A DNA stretch of 64,000 bases from Shewanella cyperi (GCF_017354985.1 NZ_CP071501.1:1817501-1881500), one strand, 5' to 3'. Counted from the stretch's first letter, positions 29,471 to 39,842 are shown. A program made the numbers and translations. Notes: generated by a model from the letters alone, not told the origin.

Positions 29471-29483
29471 CTGGTATGATCAG
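29471..29483 (+). promoter_or_regulatory. FadR-like operator in the nhaB-fadR gap
   Basis: CTGGTATGATCAG matches the core of the E. coli FadR site, CTGGTCNGACCAG, at 10 of 12 defined bases. It ends 38 bp before the fadR start and would suit autoregulation. The rest of the 29223-29521 gap holds the divergent promoters, which I cannot place, and no gene. Confidence 0.6.
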
Positions 29484-29521
29484 TGCCCATCATAGTGCTG
29501 AATAACCGGAAAAGTGGGCAG

Positions 29522-30238
29522 ATGATCATCAATGCCAAAGGCCCTGCAAGTTTTGCAGAGAAGTACATAGTACGTTCGATCTGGGAAAATAAGTTTCCCC
29601 CCGGTTCCATTCTGCCGGCAGAGCGGGAATTGTCTGAACTTATCGGTGTTACCCGCACTACACTGCGTGAAGTGCTGCAGCGTCTGGCCCGTGATGGCTG
29701 GTTAACCATTCAACATGGCAAGCCGACCAAGGTAAACAATTTTTGGGAAACCTCTGGCCTGAATATCCTGGAAACCATAGCTGATCTTAACCCTGAAGGT
29801 TTCCCCGTATTGGTTGATCAGCTGCTGTCGGCCAGAACCAATGTCAGTGCCATCTATTTCCGCGGTGCGCTGCGCCACAACCCCGACACGGCCATAGCTG
29901 TGCTTGGCAAGATCCATGAGTTGCCGGACACCCCCGAGGCCTATGCCGAATATGACTATGAGCTGCACCATACCTTGGCATTTTCGTCAGGAAACCCTTT
30001 GTATGTCTTGATTCTCAACGGTTTCAAAGGACTCTACAGCCGTGTTGGTCGCTACTATTTCACCAGCGCCGAAGCACGTAAGCTGGCACTGGAATTCTAC
30101 AAATCACTGGAGCTGTTGGCGCTGAAAAAGAGCTATGGTGAAGTACCGGCACTGATGCGCAGCTATGGTATCAACAGCGGCAAAATGTGGCAGCAGTTGC
30201 GCGATGACATGCCGGCGGACATTGCCCGCGAGGCCTGA
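29522..30238 (+). CDS. fadR: Fatty acid metabolism transcriptional regulator FadR
   Basis: A 238-residue GntR-family regulator (E. coli 239) that binds long-chain acyl-CoA; it represses degradation genes and activates unsaturated fatty acid synthesis. The DNA-binding half is almost identical to E. coli: [55 protein letters not shown]. The C-terminal acyl-CoA domain (about 75-238) is more divergent but keeps [20 protein letters not shown]. The ATG at 29522 matches the family start ([15 protein letters not shown]). Confidence 0.97.
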   Translation: MIINAKGPASFAEKYIVRSIWENKFPPGSILPAERELSELIGVTRTTLREVLQRLARDGWLTIQHGKPTKVNNFWETSGLNILETIADLNPEGFPVLVDQLLSARTNVSAIYFRGALRHNPDTAIAVLGKIHELPDTPEAYAEYDYELHHTLAFSSGNPLYVLILNGFKGLYSRVGRYYFTSAEARKLALEFYKSLELLALKKSYGEVPALMRSYGINSGKMWQQLRDDMPADIAREA

Positions 30239-30245
30239 TTTAACG

Positions 30246-30276
30246 AAACGCTGCCAATTGGCAGCGTTTTTGTTTT
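30246..30276 (+). terminator. fadR terminator
   Basis: AAACGCTGCC (30246-30255), loop AATT, GGCAGCGTTT (30260-30269), then TTTTTGTTTT-like sequence. The opposite strand has only a short T-run, so it serves mainly fadR. Confidence 0.9.
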
Positions 30277-30280
30277 GAGC

Positions 30281-31798
30281 TTATTGAACCGCCTCTCTTG
30301 GTGGGCAATGGGATAACTCTTTGATAGTTCCATCTTCCTCCTGTTGCTCAAGGGATATATCAAACCCCCACAGCCGGTGCAGATGCTTGAGTACCTCGGC
30401 GTGATTGTTGGATAAGGGGATATGGTTGTGTGGCACGTATCTGAGCGTCAGGGATCTGTCGCCAGTGACTTCGACACTGTACACCTGAATATTGGGTTCC
30501 AGATTTGACAGGTTGTACTGTTGTGACAGCATCTGGCGGATTTCCCGGTAACCCTGTTCGTCATGTATCGCCGACACCGACAGGTAGTTTTTGCGTTCGT
30601 CATCCACCAATCCGAAGAGCTTGAACTGACGGATCAGATTGGGTGACAGGTACTGGCTGATAAAGCTCTCGTCCTTGAAATTCTGCATCGCAAAGTGAAG
30701 TGTATCGAGCCAGTTGCTGCCGGCAATTTCGGGAAACCAGGCCTTGTCTTCATCTGTCGGGCGCTCACAGATGCGCCTAATATCACTGAACATATTGAAT
30801 CCCAAGGCATAGGGATTGATGCCCGAGTAGAAGCGGCTGTTATAGGGTGGTTGGGCAATGACACCCGTATGGCTTTGCAGGAACTCCAGCATAAACCTGT
30901 CGGTCACCAGCCCTTCATCGTAGAGGTGATTGAGTATGGTGTAATGCCAGAACGTGGCCCAGCCTTCGTTCATCACCTGGGTTTGCTTTTGCGGATAAAA
31001 ATACTGACTCATCTTACGCACTATGCGCACCAGTTCCCGCTGCCATGGCTCCAGTAGTGGGGCATTTTTTTCAATAAAATACAGCAGGTTTTCCTGTGGC
31101 TCGGCGGGGAAACGCTTTTTCTTCTGCACGGCCTTTTCGCTGACCGCTATAGGTATGGTGCGCCACAGATCGTTCACCTGACTTTGCAGGTATTCTTCTC
31201 TTTCTTTCTGGCGCAGTTTTTCTTCCCTGAAGGAGATTTCACTGGGACGTTTATAGCGATCGACGCCGTAATTCATCAGCGCATGACAGGAGTCCAGGAT
31301 CAGTTCGACCTGATCAACGCCGTGGCGCTCTTCGCATTCGGCCACATAGTTTTTGGCAAATACAAGATAGTCTATGATGGAGCTTGCATCTGTCCATGTC
31401 TTAAACAGGTAGTTGTTTTTAAAAAAACTATTATGTCCGAAACAGGCATGGGCCATCACCAGCGCCTGCATTGTAATGGTGTTTTCTTCCATCAGATAGG
31501 CAATACAGGGGTTGGAGTTGATCACTATCTCGTAGGCCAGCCCCATCTGCCCACGCTTGTAACCTTGTTCGGTTTCGATAAAGCGTTTACCAAAGGACCA
31601 GTGGGTATAACCTATGGGCATGCCGATGCCGGCATAGGCATCCATCATCTGCTCGGCGGTAATGACTTCAATCTGATTGGGATAGGTATTCAGCCTATAG
31701 TGGGCTGCCACCCGCTCAATCTCCTTCAGATATTCGTCCAGCAACTCAAAGGTCCAGTCCGGTCCGTCACTCAAAGGTGTTTTTTTGCGTTTCCCCAT
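30281..31798 (-). CDS. ycgB: SpoVR family protein (YcgB)
   Basis: A 505-residue soluble protein of the SpoVR family (E. coli YcgB 510). Conserved stretches are GMPIGYTHWSFGKRFIETEQ, LVMAHACFGHNSFFKNNYLF, MNEGWATFWHYTILNHLYDEG and GINPYALGFNMFSDI. The His/Glu-rich elements hint at metal binding, but biochemical function is unproven. In Bacillus the homologue affects spore cortex formation; in non-sporulating bacteria it goes with prkA and yeaH and is starvation-linked. Here it is the third gene of that operon, 9 bp after yeaH, with GGGGG before its start. Confidence 0.95.
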   Translation of the reverse strand: MGKRKKTPLSDGPDWTFELLDEYLKEIERVAAHYRLNTYPNQIEVITAEQMMDAYAGIGMPIGYTHWSFGKRFIETEQGYKRGQMGLAYEIVINSNPCIAYLMEENTITMQALVMAHACFGHNSFFKNNYLFKTWTDASSIIDYLVFAKNYVAECEERHGVDQVELILDSCHALMNYGVDRYKRPSEISFREEKLRQKEREEYLQSQVNDLWRTIPIAVSEKAVQKKKRFPAEPQENLLYFIEKNAPLLEPWQRELVRIVRKMSQYFYPQKQTQVMNEGWATFWHYTILNHLYDEGLVTDRFMLEFLQSHTGVIAQPPYNSRFYSGINPYALGFNMFSDIRRICERPTDEDKAWFPEIAGSNWLDTLHFAMQNFKDESFISQYLSPNLIRQFKLFGLVDDERKNYLSVSAIHDEQGYREIRQMLSQQYNLSNLEPNIQVYSVEVTGDRSLTLRYVPHNHIPLSNNHAEVLKHLHRLWGFDISLEQQEEDGTIKELSHCPPREAVQ

Positions 31799-31807
31799 AA
31801 TGCCCCC

Positions 31808-33076
31808 TTAAACCGCTTGTTTTTTAAAGAGTTCCCTGAATACGGGGTAGATGTCTTCGGCCTGGCGTATGTGTTGTACCGCCATATTGTCGAAATGTTG
31901 CATCAGGCCCTCGTATTCGCGCCAGAGTGTCTGGTGGGCGCGGTTGGTGATTTCTATGTAACTGAAATACCTGACCAACGGCAAAATGTGCTTTTCAAGC
32001 AACTGCCTGCAGGTCGGGGAGTCGTCTGCCCAGTTGTCGCCGTCTGAGGCTTGGGCGGCATAGATATTCCACTCACTGGCGGGATACCTTTCTTTTTGGA
32101 TATCTATCATCAGCTTAAGTGCGCTTGAGACTATGGTTCCGCCGGTCTCCTGTGAATAGAAAAATTCGTGTTCATCCACCTCCTTGGCCTGGGTATGGTG
32201 GCGGATATACACCACTTCAAGGTTTTTGTAGGTTCGGGTTAAAAACAGGTACAGCAGTATGTAGAAACGTTTGGCCATATCCTTGGTGGCTTGATCCATG
32301 GAACCTGATACGTCCATCAGACAAAACATGACGGCCTGACTGGAGGGCACTTCACGCTTGGCAAAATTGTTGTATCTGAGGTCAAAGGTGTCGAGAAAAG
32401 GCACAGCGGCAATTTTCTTTTTCAGTGCCTCAATTTCTTCCCTCAATGCCAGCAAGGCCTCAGCCTTGGCGCCAGGGGTATTTTCCAGTTCGGCAAGCTC
32501 AGCTTCCAACTCCCTGAGTTTGCGCTTTTTACCCGCGGCCATAGCGGTACGCCTCGCCAGCGACGAGCGCAGCGAACGCACTATGTTGATATTGGCCGGC
32601 ACGCCGTCATTGGTGAAGCCGGCACGATAGGTCTGATATTCCACCAGTTTATTGAGGCGGTTTTTCTGCAGATTCGGCAACTCCAGATCTTCAAACAAGA
32701 GTTCCAGGTATTCGTCCTTGGATATTTGAAATACGAAATCGTCTTGGCCTTCGCCTGAGTCCGAGGCATCGCCCTTGCCGCTGCCCTGACCGCCACCACT
32801 GGGTGGCCGCTCAATCTTGTCACCCCGGGTAAATTGATCATTGCCCGGATGCACGCGTTCCCGGTAGCCTCCACGTCCCTGATGAAACATGGGTTCACTG
32901 ATGTCTTTTGTCGGTATGCTGACCTGTTCGCCCTTTTCCACATCGGTCACGCTGCGACGAGTGACAGCATCACTGACAGCCTTTTTGATTTGTTGCTTGT
33001 ATCTGTTGATAAAACGTTGACGGTTGACCGTGCTTTTTCCCTTAGCATTAAGCCGCCTGTCGATGAAATTCGCCAT
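31808..33076 (-). CDS. yeaH: YeaH/YhbH family protein (DUF444, von Willebrand A-like)
   Basis: 422 residues (E. coli YeaH 427) starting [22 protein letters not shown], with GGAGG before the ATG at 33076. A glycine/serine-rich linker (about 93-112) is followed by a charged coiled-coil region (about 175-220) and a von Willebrand A-like domain carrying the metal-site motif DVSGSM (about residue 260). It is partner of the PrkA kinase in all known operons of this type; direct function is unknown. It lies 56 bp after prkA and 9 bp before the SpoVR gene. Confidence 0.95.
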   Translation of the reverse strand: MANFIDRRLNAKGKSTVNRQRFINRYKQQIKKAVSDAVTRRSVTDVEKGEQVSIPTKDISEPMFHQGRGGYRERVHPGNDQFTRGDKIERPPSGGGQGSGKGDASDSGEGQDDFVFQISKDEYLELLFEDLELPNLQKNRLNKLVEYQTYRAGFTNDGVPANINIVRSLRSSLARRTAMAAGKKRKLRELEAELAELENTPGAKAEALLALREEIEALKKKIAAVPFLDTFDLRYNNFAKREVPSSQAVMFCLMDVSGSMDQATKDMAKRFYILLYLFLTRTYKNLEVVYIRHHTQAKEVDEHEFFYSQETGGTIVSSALKLMIDIQKERYPASEWNIYAAQASDGDNWADDSPTCRQLLEKHILPLVRYFSYIEITNRAHQTLWREYEGLMQHFDNMAVQHIRQAEDIYPVFRELFKKQAV

Positions 33077-33132
33077 ACGCACCTCCCAAAACCACCGGAC
33101 TGCCCGCGGCTGCGGGCAGTGGCGGATTAGCA

Positions 33133-35067
33133 TCAAGACGACTTGCGGACCCGCAGGTACCACTCGGACAGGAGTCTGACCTGCTTCTTGGTATAGCCTT
33201 TCTCCATCATACGGTTGACGAAATCATCGTGTTTGCGTTGATCATCTGTGGATGTCTTGGCGTTGAAGGAAATAACCGGCAGCAGATCTTCGGTGTTGGA
33301 GAACATTTTCTTCTCTATCACGGTGCGCAGTTTTTCATAACTGGTCCACAGCGGGTTATTGCCTTCATTATTGGCCCTGGCTCTGAGTACAAAGTTCACA
33401 ATCTCATTGCGGAAGTCCTTGGGATTGCTGATCCCGGCGGGTTTTTCAATTTTTTCCAGCTCGGCATTCAGGGCAGAGCGGTCAAACAATTGCCCGGTTT
33501 CGGGATCGCGGTATTCCTGATCCTGGATCCAGAAATCAGCATAGGTGACATAACGGTCGAAAATGTTCTGACCGTACTCTGAGTAAGATTCCAGATAGGC
33601 GGTCTGAATTTCCTTGCCGATAAATTCCACGTATTTGGGGATCAGGTAACCCTTGAGGAATTCCAGATACCTTTCCGCCGTGTCGCTGGGGAATTGTTCA
33701 GCTTCAATTTGTTTCTCAAGCACATAGAATAAATGCACCGGGTTGGCGGCGATTTCCGTGTGATCGAAGTTGAACACCCTGGAGAGGATCTTGAACGCAA
33801 AACGGGTCGACAGCCCCTGCATGCCTTCATCGACGCCGGCATAGTCCCGGTATTCCTGATAGGACTTGGCCTTGGGATCCGTGTCCTTGAGGCTCTCGCC
33901 GTCATAGACCCGCATCTTGGAGTAGATGGAGGAGTTTTCCGGCACTTTCAGTCGTGACAGCACACTGAATTGGGCCAGGGTTTCCAGGGTTCCGGGGGCA
34001 CAGGGGGCCCGTGCCAGCTCGGAGTTGATAATGAGCTTTTTGTAAATCTGGATTTCTTCGGAAACCCGCAAACAATAGGGCACCTTGACTATATAGACGC
34101 GGTCGAGGAAAGCCTCGTTGTTTTTGTTGTTCTTGAAGGTGGACCATTCGGACTCATTCGAGTGCGCCAGGATTATGCCGGAGAAGGGCAATGCAGACAA
34201 ACCTTCGGTACCGTTGTAGTTGCCTTCCTGGGTTGCGGTCAGCAAGGGGTGCAATACCTTAATCGGGGCCTTGAACATTTCCACAAATTCCATCAGGCCC
34301 TGGTTGGCACGGCACAGGGCACCCGAATAGGAATAGGCGTCGGCATCATTCTGGGCAAAATGCTCCAGCTTGCGGATATCGACCTTGCCCACCAGGGACG
34401 AAATATCCTGGTTGTTCTCATCACCGGGCTCGGTTTTGGCCACGGCAATCTGGTCCAGCACAGAGGGGAAGACCTTGACCACCCGGAATCGGGTGATATC
34501 GCCACCGTAATCGTGGAGGCGCTTTACCGCCCACGGCGACATGATGTTGCGCAGATAGCGGCTGGGAATGCCGTATTCCTGCTGCAGCAATTTGCCGTCT
34601 TCCTCGCTGTCAAACAGGCAGAAGGGATGATCATTCACCGGACTGCGCACCCCGTCGGCACTGAGAATATAGATGGGCACCTTTTGCATCAGCGCCTTGA
34701 GTTTTTCGGCCAGGGATGATTTACCGCCCCCCACAGGTCCCAGCAGATAGAGGATCTGCTTGGATTCTTCCAGCCCCTGGGCTGAATGCTTCAGATAGGC
34801 CACTATCTGCTCAATGGAATCTTCCATTCCGTAGAAGTCCTTGAATGCGGGATAGCGGGAAATCAAGCGATTGGAGAATATCCGGCTCAGCACCGGATTT
34901 TTGGCCGTGTCTATGACCTCTGCTTCGCCAATGGCAAGCAGCAAACGTTCCGCCGCAGACACATAGGCGCTGCGATCCGCTTTACAGATGTCGAGAAACT
35001 CCTGCAGCGTATATTCTTCTTCGAGTTTTTTCTCGTAGCGCTGCTGATAATGTTCAAATATGCCCAT
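33133..35067 (-). CDS. yeaG: PrkA family serine protein kinase / AAA ATPase (YeaG)
   Basis: 644 residues, as in E. coli YeaG. The N-terminal AAA-type domain has Walker [17 protein letters not shown] (about residue 108) and [17 protein letters not shown]. The C-terminal PrkA domain (about 390-640) is the part thought to be kinase-like. In enterics the yeaGH operon responds to nitrogen starvation and stationary phase and affects heterogeneous survival. First gene of yeaG-yeaH-ycgB here. AGGGGG lies before the start. The 240-bp region upstream (35068-35307) is A+T-rich and holds its promoter, which I cannot place, and the sodB terminator. Confidence 0.96.
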   Translation of the reverse strand: MGIFEHYQQRYEKKLEEEYTLQEFLDICKADRSAYVSAAERLLLAIGEAEVIDTAKNPVLSRIFSNRLISRYPAFKDFYGMEDSIEQIVAYLKHSAQGLEESKQILYLLGPVGGGKSSLAEKLKALMQKVPIYILSADGVRSPVNDHPFCLFDSEEDGKLLQQEYGIPSRYLRNIMSPWAVKRLHDYGGDITRFRVVKVFPSVLDQIAVAKTEPGDENNQDISSLVGKVDIRKLEHFAQNDADAYSYSGALCRANQGLMEFVEMFKAPIKVLHPLLTATQEGNYNGTEGLSALPFSGIILAHSNESEWSTFKNNKNNEAFLDRVYIVKVPYCLRVSEEIQIYKKLIINSELARAPCAPGTLETLAQFSVLSRLKVPENSSIYSKMRVYDGESLKDTDPKAKSYQEYRDYAGVDEGMQGLSTRFAFKILSRVFNFDHTEIAANPVHLFYVLEKQIEAEQFPSDTAERYLEFLKGYLIPKYVEFIGKEIQTAYLESYSEYGQNIFDRYVTYADFWIQDQEYRDPETGQLFDRSALNAELEKIEKPAGISNPKDFRNEIVNFVLRARANNEGNNPLWTSYEKLRTVIEKKMFSNTEDLLPVISFNAKTSTDDQRKHDDFVNRMMEKGYTKKQVRLLSEWYLRVRKSS

Positions 35068-35258
35068 AAAAACCCCCTGAAACGCCGGTACGGTTAGGAT
35101 AGGGACCTGGGATTAGCGGATCCCTGTTTTAATCTTAGACAGGAATTTTGGGGCTGTGTCAGAAAAAACAAATAAAAACAAAGACAAATAGTTGCAAAAG
35201 CAATATTTGCATATGTTTATATACCGAGGGCGAGGCTCAGCGGTGGGACAATGAGGCA

Positions 35259-35285
35259 ATAAAAAAGGGCCCGATGGGCCCCTTT
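35259..35285 (-). terminator. sodB terminator
   Basis: On the minus strand GGGGCCC, loop ATC, GGGCCC is followed by six T (35266-35261). Confidence 0.9.
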
Positions 35286-35307
35286 GAATTTCTGATGAAA
35301 ATCAGAA

Positions 35308-35892
35308 TTAACCGGCGTAGTTCTGGTTAACGAAGTCCCAGTTTACCAGTTCCCAGAAGTGGGCCAGGTAGTCAGGACGTACGTTGCGATAATCGATATA
35401 GTAAGCGTGTTCCCAAACGTCAACGGTCAGGATTGGGGTTACAGAGGCATCGGTCAGCGGAGTGGCTGCGTTGCTGGTGTTGACAATGGCAACAGAACCG
35501 TCAGCCTTCTTGACCAACCAGGTCCAGGCGCTGCCGAAGTTGTTTACGGCTGCATCGGTGAACTTGGCCTTGAATTCTTCGAAAGAACCGAAGGCTGCGT
35601 TGATGGCATCAGCAACAGCACCGGTGGCAACGCCGCCGCCATTGGGTGACAGGCAGTTCCAGTAGAAGGTGTGGTTCCATACCTGAGCGGCGTTGTTGAA
35701 GATGCCACCGGTAGAAGTTTTTACGATATCTTCCAGGCTCTTGCCTTCAAATTCGGTACCTGGGATCAGACCATTGAGCTTAACAACATAGGTGTTGTGA
35801 TGCTTACCGTAGTGGTATTCGATGGTTTCCTGGGAAATATGGGGTTCCAGTGCGTTCTTGGCATAGGGCAATGCGGGTAATTCGAAAGCCAT
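35308..35892 (-). CDS. sodB: Superoxide dismutase [Fe]
   Basis: 194 residues (E. coli SodB 193). Converts superoxide to oxygen and hydrogen peroxide in the cytoplasm. Metal ligands are in EYHYGKHHNTYV (His27), NHTFYW (about His74) and VDVWEHAYYIDYRN (Asp and His). The FNNAAQVWNHTFYW and FGSAWTWLV context is that of the iron rather than the manganese form. The ATG at 35892 with GGAGAG upstream is the family start; the frame is open far upstream without similarity. It is divergent from grxD, whose start lies 241 bp away. Confidence 0.97.
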   Translation of the reverse strand: MAFELPALPYAKNALEPHISQETIEYHYGKHHNTYVVKLNGLIPGTEFEGKSLEDIVKTSTGGIFNNAAQVWNHTFYWNCLSPNGGGVATGAVADAINAAFGSFEEFKAKFTDAAVNNFGSAWTWLVKKADGSVAIVNTSNAATPLTDASVTPILTVDVWEHAYYIDYRNVRPDYLAHFWELVNWDFVNQNYAG

Positions 35893-36133
35893 TATTGTCT
35901 CTCCATGGATTTGATATGACACAGTCATGTTTTGCTCACTGGGAGCTATTGTACTGATAAAATCTTTGATGTGAATCACTGTTTGGCCGATTGATTGGAT
36001 TGACAGCTTAGAAAAAATCCAATGGCGACATACCCCTACATTATGTGGGATTTTGTTCTCGGGCCAGCTGTCGTACAATATCCTCAAGTCGTTGCCAACT
36101 GCCGGGGCTCTTGTCCCGCCATCAGGAATTAAA

Positions 36134-36466
36134 ATGGACACAGTCGAAAAAATCAAACAGCAAATTGCTGAAAACCCAATCATAGTTTACATGAAAGGCT
36201 CTCCAAAGCTGCCAAGCTGCGGTTTCTCAGCCCGCGTCGCCGAGCTGATGATCAACATTGGTGAGCAGTTTGCCTATGTGGATATTCTGCAACATCCGGA
36301 TATCCGCGCCGAGCTGCCAAAGTATGCCAACTGGCCAACATTCCCCCAACTGTGGGTGGAAGGCGAGCTGATCGGTGGCTGTGACATCCTGACCGAAATG
36401 TATCAGAAGGGCGAATTGCAACCGCTGATCAAGGAAGTGGCGGCTAAATACAAATCGGCCGAGTGA
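36134..36466 (+). CDS. grxD: Monothiol glutaredoxin
   Basis: 110 residues (E. coli GrxD 115). The CGFS active site is in MKGSPKLPSCGFSARV, with the glutathione-site motif NWPTFPQLWVEGELIGGCDIL. Proteins of this class bind a 2Fe-2S cluster with glutathione, often with a BolA partner, and pass it on in iron-sulphur assembly and iron sensing. The ATG at 36134 is preceded by AGGAA. Adjacency to sodB is common in gammaproteobacteria. Confidence 0.96.
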   Translation: MDTVEKIKQQIAENPIIVYMKGSPKLPSCGFSARVAELMINIGEQFAYVDILQHPDIRAELPKYANWPTFPQLWVEGELIGGCDILTEMYQKGELQPLIKEVAAKYKSAE

Positions 36467-36481
36467 GTTGATGCAAAAGAT

Positions 36482-36510
36482 AAAAAAGCCCTGCAATGCA
36501 GGGCTTTTTA
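36482..36510. terminator. Bidirectional terminator between grxD and uraA
   Basis: AAAAAGCCCTGC, loop AAT-like centre, GCAGGGCTTTTT. T-tracts stand on both strands between the convergent genes. Confidence 0.93.
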
Positions 36511-36513
36511 GTT

Positions 36514-37764
36514 TCAGGCCTCGCTGGCCTCTATCTGTTCTTCATCCTGCGGTGCATGGGATGCGGGTAACAGCAGGTTCATGGTGATGGCCACAATACC
36601 GCACAGGCTGATGCCGCTCAGGCTGAAAGACCCTATGCCAAAGGCCATGCCGCCGATGCCGAACACCAGGGTGACACCGACAATTGCCAGATTACGCGGG
36701 CAGGCCAGGTCGACCCGGTTACGGATCAGGGTATTGAGACCGACGGCGGCAATGGAGCCGAACAGCAGGCACATGATCCCACCCATCACAGGCACAGGAA
36801 TGGTTTGCATCAGAGCGCCGAGTTTACCCACAAACGCCAGCAACAGGGCACTGATGGCGGCCCAGGTCATGATGACGGGGTTGAAGTTGCGGGTCAGGGT
36901 TACGGCACCCGTTACCTCGGAATAGGTGGTATTTGGTGGTCCACCGAATGCGGCCGCTGCCATGGTGGCCAGTCCATCGCCGGCAAGGGTTCTGTGCAGC
37001 CCGGGTTTTTTCATAAAATCTTTTCCGGTGACACTGGAGATGGCCAGAATGTCACCTATGTGTTCCACGGCGGGGGCAATGGCGACCGGGATCATAAAGG
37101 CAATAGCGTGCCAATTGAATTCCGGCGCGGTAAAGTTCGGCAGCGCCAACCAGGCTGCGGTCATCACCTTGTCAAAGTCGACAATGCCAAATCCCAGACT
37201 CAAACCATAGCCCACCAGAATACCCGCGAGGATCGGCATCAGTTTCAGCAAGCCCTTGGCGAAAATGGCCACCAATATGGTGGTCAGCAGGGACGCCAGC
37301 GACACTATCAGGGCGATATCCGGAGCCACCAGCACCAGGGCGCCATCGCCGCTCTTGCCCAACGCCATATTGACCGCCACTGGTGCCAATCCCAGACCAA
37401 TGATGATGATCACCGGCCCCACGACCACTGGGGGTAACAAGCGATGAATAAAACCCACGCCTCTGATGCGTACCACCGAGGCGAGCAGCAGATACACGGC
37501 GCCCGCGGCCATCAGGGCCCCGAGAGTCGACGGCAGTCCCCAGGTTTGCACCGAATAGAGTATGGGGGCGATAAAGGCAAAGCTGGAGGCCAGAAATACG
37601 GGGACCTGGCGCCGGGTTACCCACTGAAACAGCAGGGTGCCCATACCGGCGGTGAACAGGGCGACACTGGTGTCCATGCCGGTCAACAGCGGCATCAGTA
37701 CCAGGGCGCCGAAGGCGACAAACAGCATCTGAGCGCCTTGCAGGGGAAGCAGGATTTTTTGCAT
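36514..37764 (-). CDS. uraA: NCS2 family uracil/xanthine permease (UraA-like)
   Basis: A 416-residue inner membrane transporter with 12-14 hydrophobic segments, related to UraA (E. coli 429), a proton-uracil symporter. Family signatures are PVFLASSFAFIAPI, PIVGPVIIIIGLGL-type sequence near residue 120, and FGGPPNTTYSEVTGAVTLTRNFNP. The glutamate in VAIAPAVEHIGDILAIS corresponds to the substrate/proton residue. Uracil is the likely substrate but xanthine or uric acid carriers share these motifs. No upp gene is beside it. Confidence 0.85.
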   Translation of the reverse strand: MQKILLPLQGAQMLFVAFGALVLMPLLTGMDTSVALFTAGMGTLLFQWVTRRQVPVFLASSFAFIAPILYSVQTWGLPSTLGALMAAGAVYLLLASVVRIRGVGFIHRLLPPVVVGPVIIIIGLGLAPVAVNMALGKSGDGALVLVAPDIALIVSLASLLTTILVAIFAKGLLKLMPILAGILVGYGLSLGFGIVDFDKVMTAAWLALPNFTAPEFNWHAIAFMIPVAIAPAVEHIGDILAISSVTGKDFMKKPGLHRTLAGDGLATMAAAAFGGPPNTTYSEVTGAVTLTRNFNPVIMTWAAISALLLAFVGKLGALMQTIPVPVMGGIMCLLFGSIAAVGLNTLIRNRVDLACPRNLAIVGVTLVFGIGGMAFGIGSFSLSGISLCGIVAITMNLLLPASHAPQDEEQIEASEA

Positions 37765-37950
37765 ATTGTTATTCCATATGAGGGTAGCGCCGCTATTGTA
37801 ACAGGCTGATTATGTTTGATAAGCCAACAGCATGATTTTTCTCCGTTCCCTTCGCTCCCTGAGCCCGCTGCCCTTTGAGTGGTCAGGGCTTGCTGTGTTA
37901 CACTGCCGCTTCCTTATCGGGTCCTGACGCTATGCAGGCGGAACCATTAG

Positions 37951-39012
37951 ATGCGCAACAAATTTTTATCCATCAGTTTGTTAATTTCCTTGCTGGCTTG
38001 GCAGGGGGCTCAGGCCGTTGAAGTCGCCAAGCTCGACGAGGCTGATGTTCAGGTAGGATCTCGCTCGGCATCGGAACGCGACAGCGCGGTACGAGAGGCG
38101 CTCGCCCGGGTATTGGTCAAAAACAGCGGATCAGCCGCCGTGCTGGAACACCCGCTTATCCGGCAGCAGCTGTCCAGCGCATCGGCCTTGCTGAGACAAT
38201 ACGGTTACCTCGAAAAAGAGCGTCAGCTCTATGTGCATGCCAGCTTCGACCAGGCCAGGATAGTTTCCCTGTTGCGTGATGCCCAGTTGCCAGTGTGGGG
38301 GAAACAGCGCCCTTTGACCCTGATGTGGCTGGTGGTTGAACGGGATGGCGAACGGGCTCTGCTTGCCGATCAGGGGGAAAGCGTACAGCGGCAGTTGTTG
38401 ATGCAAGCCGCTGAAAACGCGGGGATCCCTGTTTTGCTGCCCTTGATGGACCTGGATGATTTGATGCAGGTGTCGGTCAATTCGGTGCGGGGCATGTTTG
38501 TGGATGAAGTGATGACCGCAACCAACAGATACCAATCGGACTTTTTCGTGTTGGGCAATATGGAAGCAGCCGGAGAGACGGTGAATTACCAATTGAGCCT
38601 GTACTCCAGACCCCGTGAAGGTGAGACGTTGCCGCCACAGGCGCTCTTGAGCCAACAGGGCAGTGCGGCCAGTGAAGACCAGGCCATGTCAGCCCTGTTG
38701 AGCCTGTTAAGTGGCTATTATGTTGAAAAGTATGCCGTGACCAGCACGGGTGAATCCCAATTAAGCGAACTCACCTTTGTGGGGATCAATAAGTTGGCTG
38801 ATTTAGTGTCCCTGGAGGCCTTCCTCGGTCAGCTGTCGGTGGTAAAGTCTGTTTCGCTCAAGCAGATGGCGGCGGACAGAGTCACTTTCAATCTGTCACT
38901 GTTTGGCACCAGAGAAGATCTGGATCGTTTGCTGAATCTGGAAGGCAAGATTAGCCGGCTTGACAGCCTTCAGGATGAGCAGGCCAACACCTATCAGTGG
39001 CGTGGTCAATAA
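37951..39012 (+). CDS. DUF2066 domain-containing periplasmic protein
   Basis: A 353-residue protein with a signal peptide (about 1-22, cut near AQA-VEVA). The N-terminal half matches my memory of DUF2066: DADVQVGSRSASERD-like start, ALARVLVKNSGS, LMWLVVERDGERAL and LLPLMDLDDLMQVSV. Its function is unknown. It is regularly found before hda in Shewanella and Vibrio and is separated from hda by 92 bp here. The remaining 186-bp gap to uraA shows no gene. Confidence 0.85.
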   Translation: MRNKFLSISLLISLLAWQGAQAVEVAKLDEADVQVGSRSASERDSAVREALARVLVKNSGSAAVLEHPLIRQQLSSASALLRQYGYLEKERQLYVHASFDQARIVSLLRDAQLPVWGKQRPLTLMWLVVERDGERALLADQGESVQRQLLMQAAENAGIPVLLPLMDLDDLMQVSVNSVRGMFVDEVMTATNRYQSDFFVLGNMEAAGETVNYQLSLYSRPREGETLPPQALLSQQGSAASEDQAMSALLSLLSGYYVEKYAVTSTGESQLSELTFVGINKLADLVSLEAFLGQLSVVKSVSLKQMAADRVTFNLSLFGTREDLDRLLNLEGKISRLDSLQDEQANTYQWRGQ

Positions 39013-39104
39013 CCGCATTTTTCCCCGCCAGTCACTTGTGTTACACTGCGCGGGGCTCCCGAACGGGTGCCTTGCCAAGTAGCCAGATTATTGAGAAGTA
39101 CCGA

Positions 39105-39815
39105 GTGTCCCAACACCCTCCATTGCAGTTGTCCTTGCCCGTTCATCTCCCCGATGACGAGACCTTTAACAGCTATTATCCTGCCGCCGGCAACGATGAG
39201 CTGATCCAGGCCCTGCATGGCATTGCCAGCGGTCAGGACAAGCAAGCGCTGTACCTTTGGGGCCCCGGAAAATCAGGCCGCACCCATCTGATGCATGCGG
39301 CCTGTGCCTACGCCAATGAGCATGAGCGTCGCAGTTTTTATCTGCCGCTGGGTATTCATGCTTCCATCTCAACGGCCTTGCTTGAGGGACTTGAACAGCT
39401 GGATCTCATCTGCATCGATGATGTGGATGCCATTGCCGGCCACCCTCTGTGGGAAGAAGCCATCTTTGATTTGTATAACCGGGTGGCGGAGCACAAGCGT
39501 TGTGCCCTCTTGGTCAGCGCCAGTGCATCACCGGCCGAAGCGGGATTCCAACTCCCCGATCTGCTGTCAAGAATGCAATGGGGCCTGACCTACCAACTAC
39601 AGCCTATGATGGATGAGGAAAAGCTGGCGGCCTTGCAAAGAAGGGCGGCGATGCGCGGCTTACAGCTGCCGGAAGACGTGGGCCGTTTTTTGCTGAACCG
39701 GATGGCGCGGGATCTGCGTACCCTGTTTGACGTACTGGACCGCCTCGATAAGGCATCCATGGTGCACCAACGCAAGCTGACCATTCCTTTTATCAAGGAA
39801 ATGCTGCGTCTCTAA
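39105..39815 (+). CDS. hda: DnaA inactivator Hda
   Basis: 236 residues (E. coli 233). An AAA+ protein that, with the DNA-bound beta clamp, stimulates hydrolysis of ATP by DnaA and so prevents re-initiation. The clamp-binding motif QLSLPVHLPDDETF is at the N-terminus. ATP-site elements are LYLWGPGKSGRTHLMHAACA and LICIDDVDAIAG; the C-terminal lid LPEDVGRFLLNRMARDLRTL matches the E. coli protein closely. The start is the GTG at 39105, because the peptide MSQHPPLQLSL fits the family; the longer upstream frame does not. Confidence 0.95.
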   Translation: MSQHPPLQLSLPVHLPDDETFNSYYPAAGNDELIQALHGIASGQDKQALYLWGPGKSGRTHLMHAACAYANEHERRSFYLPLGIHASISTALLEGLEQLDLICIDDVDAIAGHPLWEEAIFDLYNRVAEHKRCALLVSASASPAEAGFQLPDLLSRMQWGLTYQLQPMMDEEKLAALQRRAAMRGLQLPEDVGRFLLNRMARDLRTLFDVLDRLDKASMVHQRKLTIPFIKEMLRL

Positions 39816-39842
39816 ACTCTGATGTCTAAAGAGCTCTATAAC

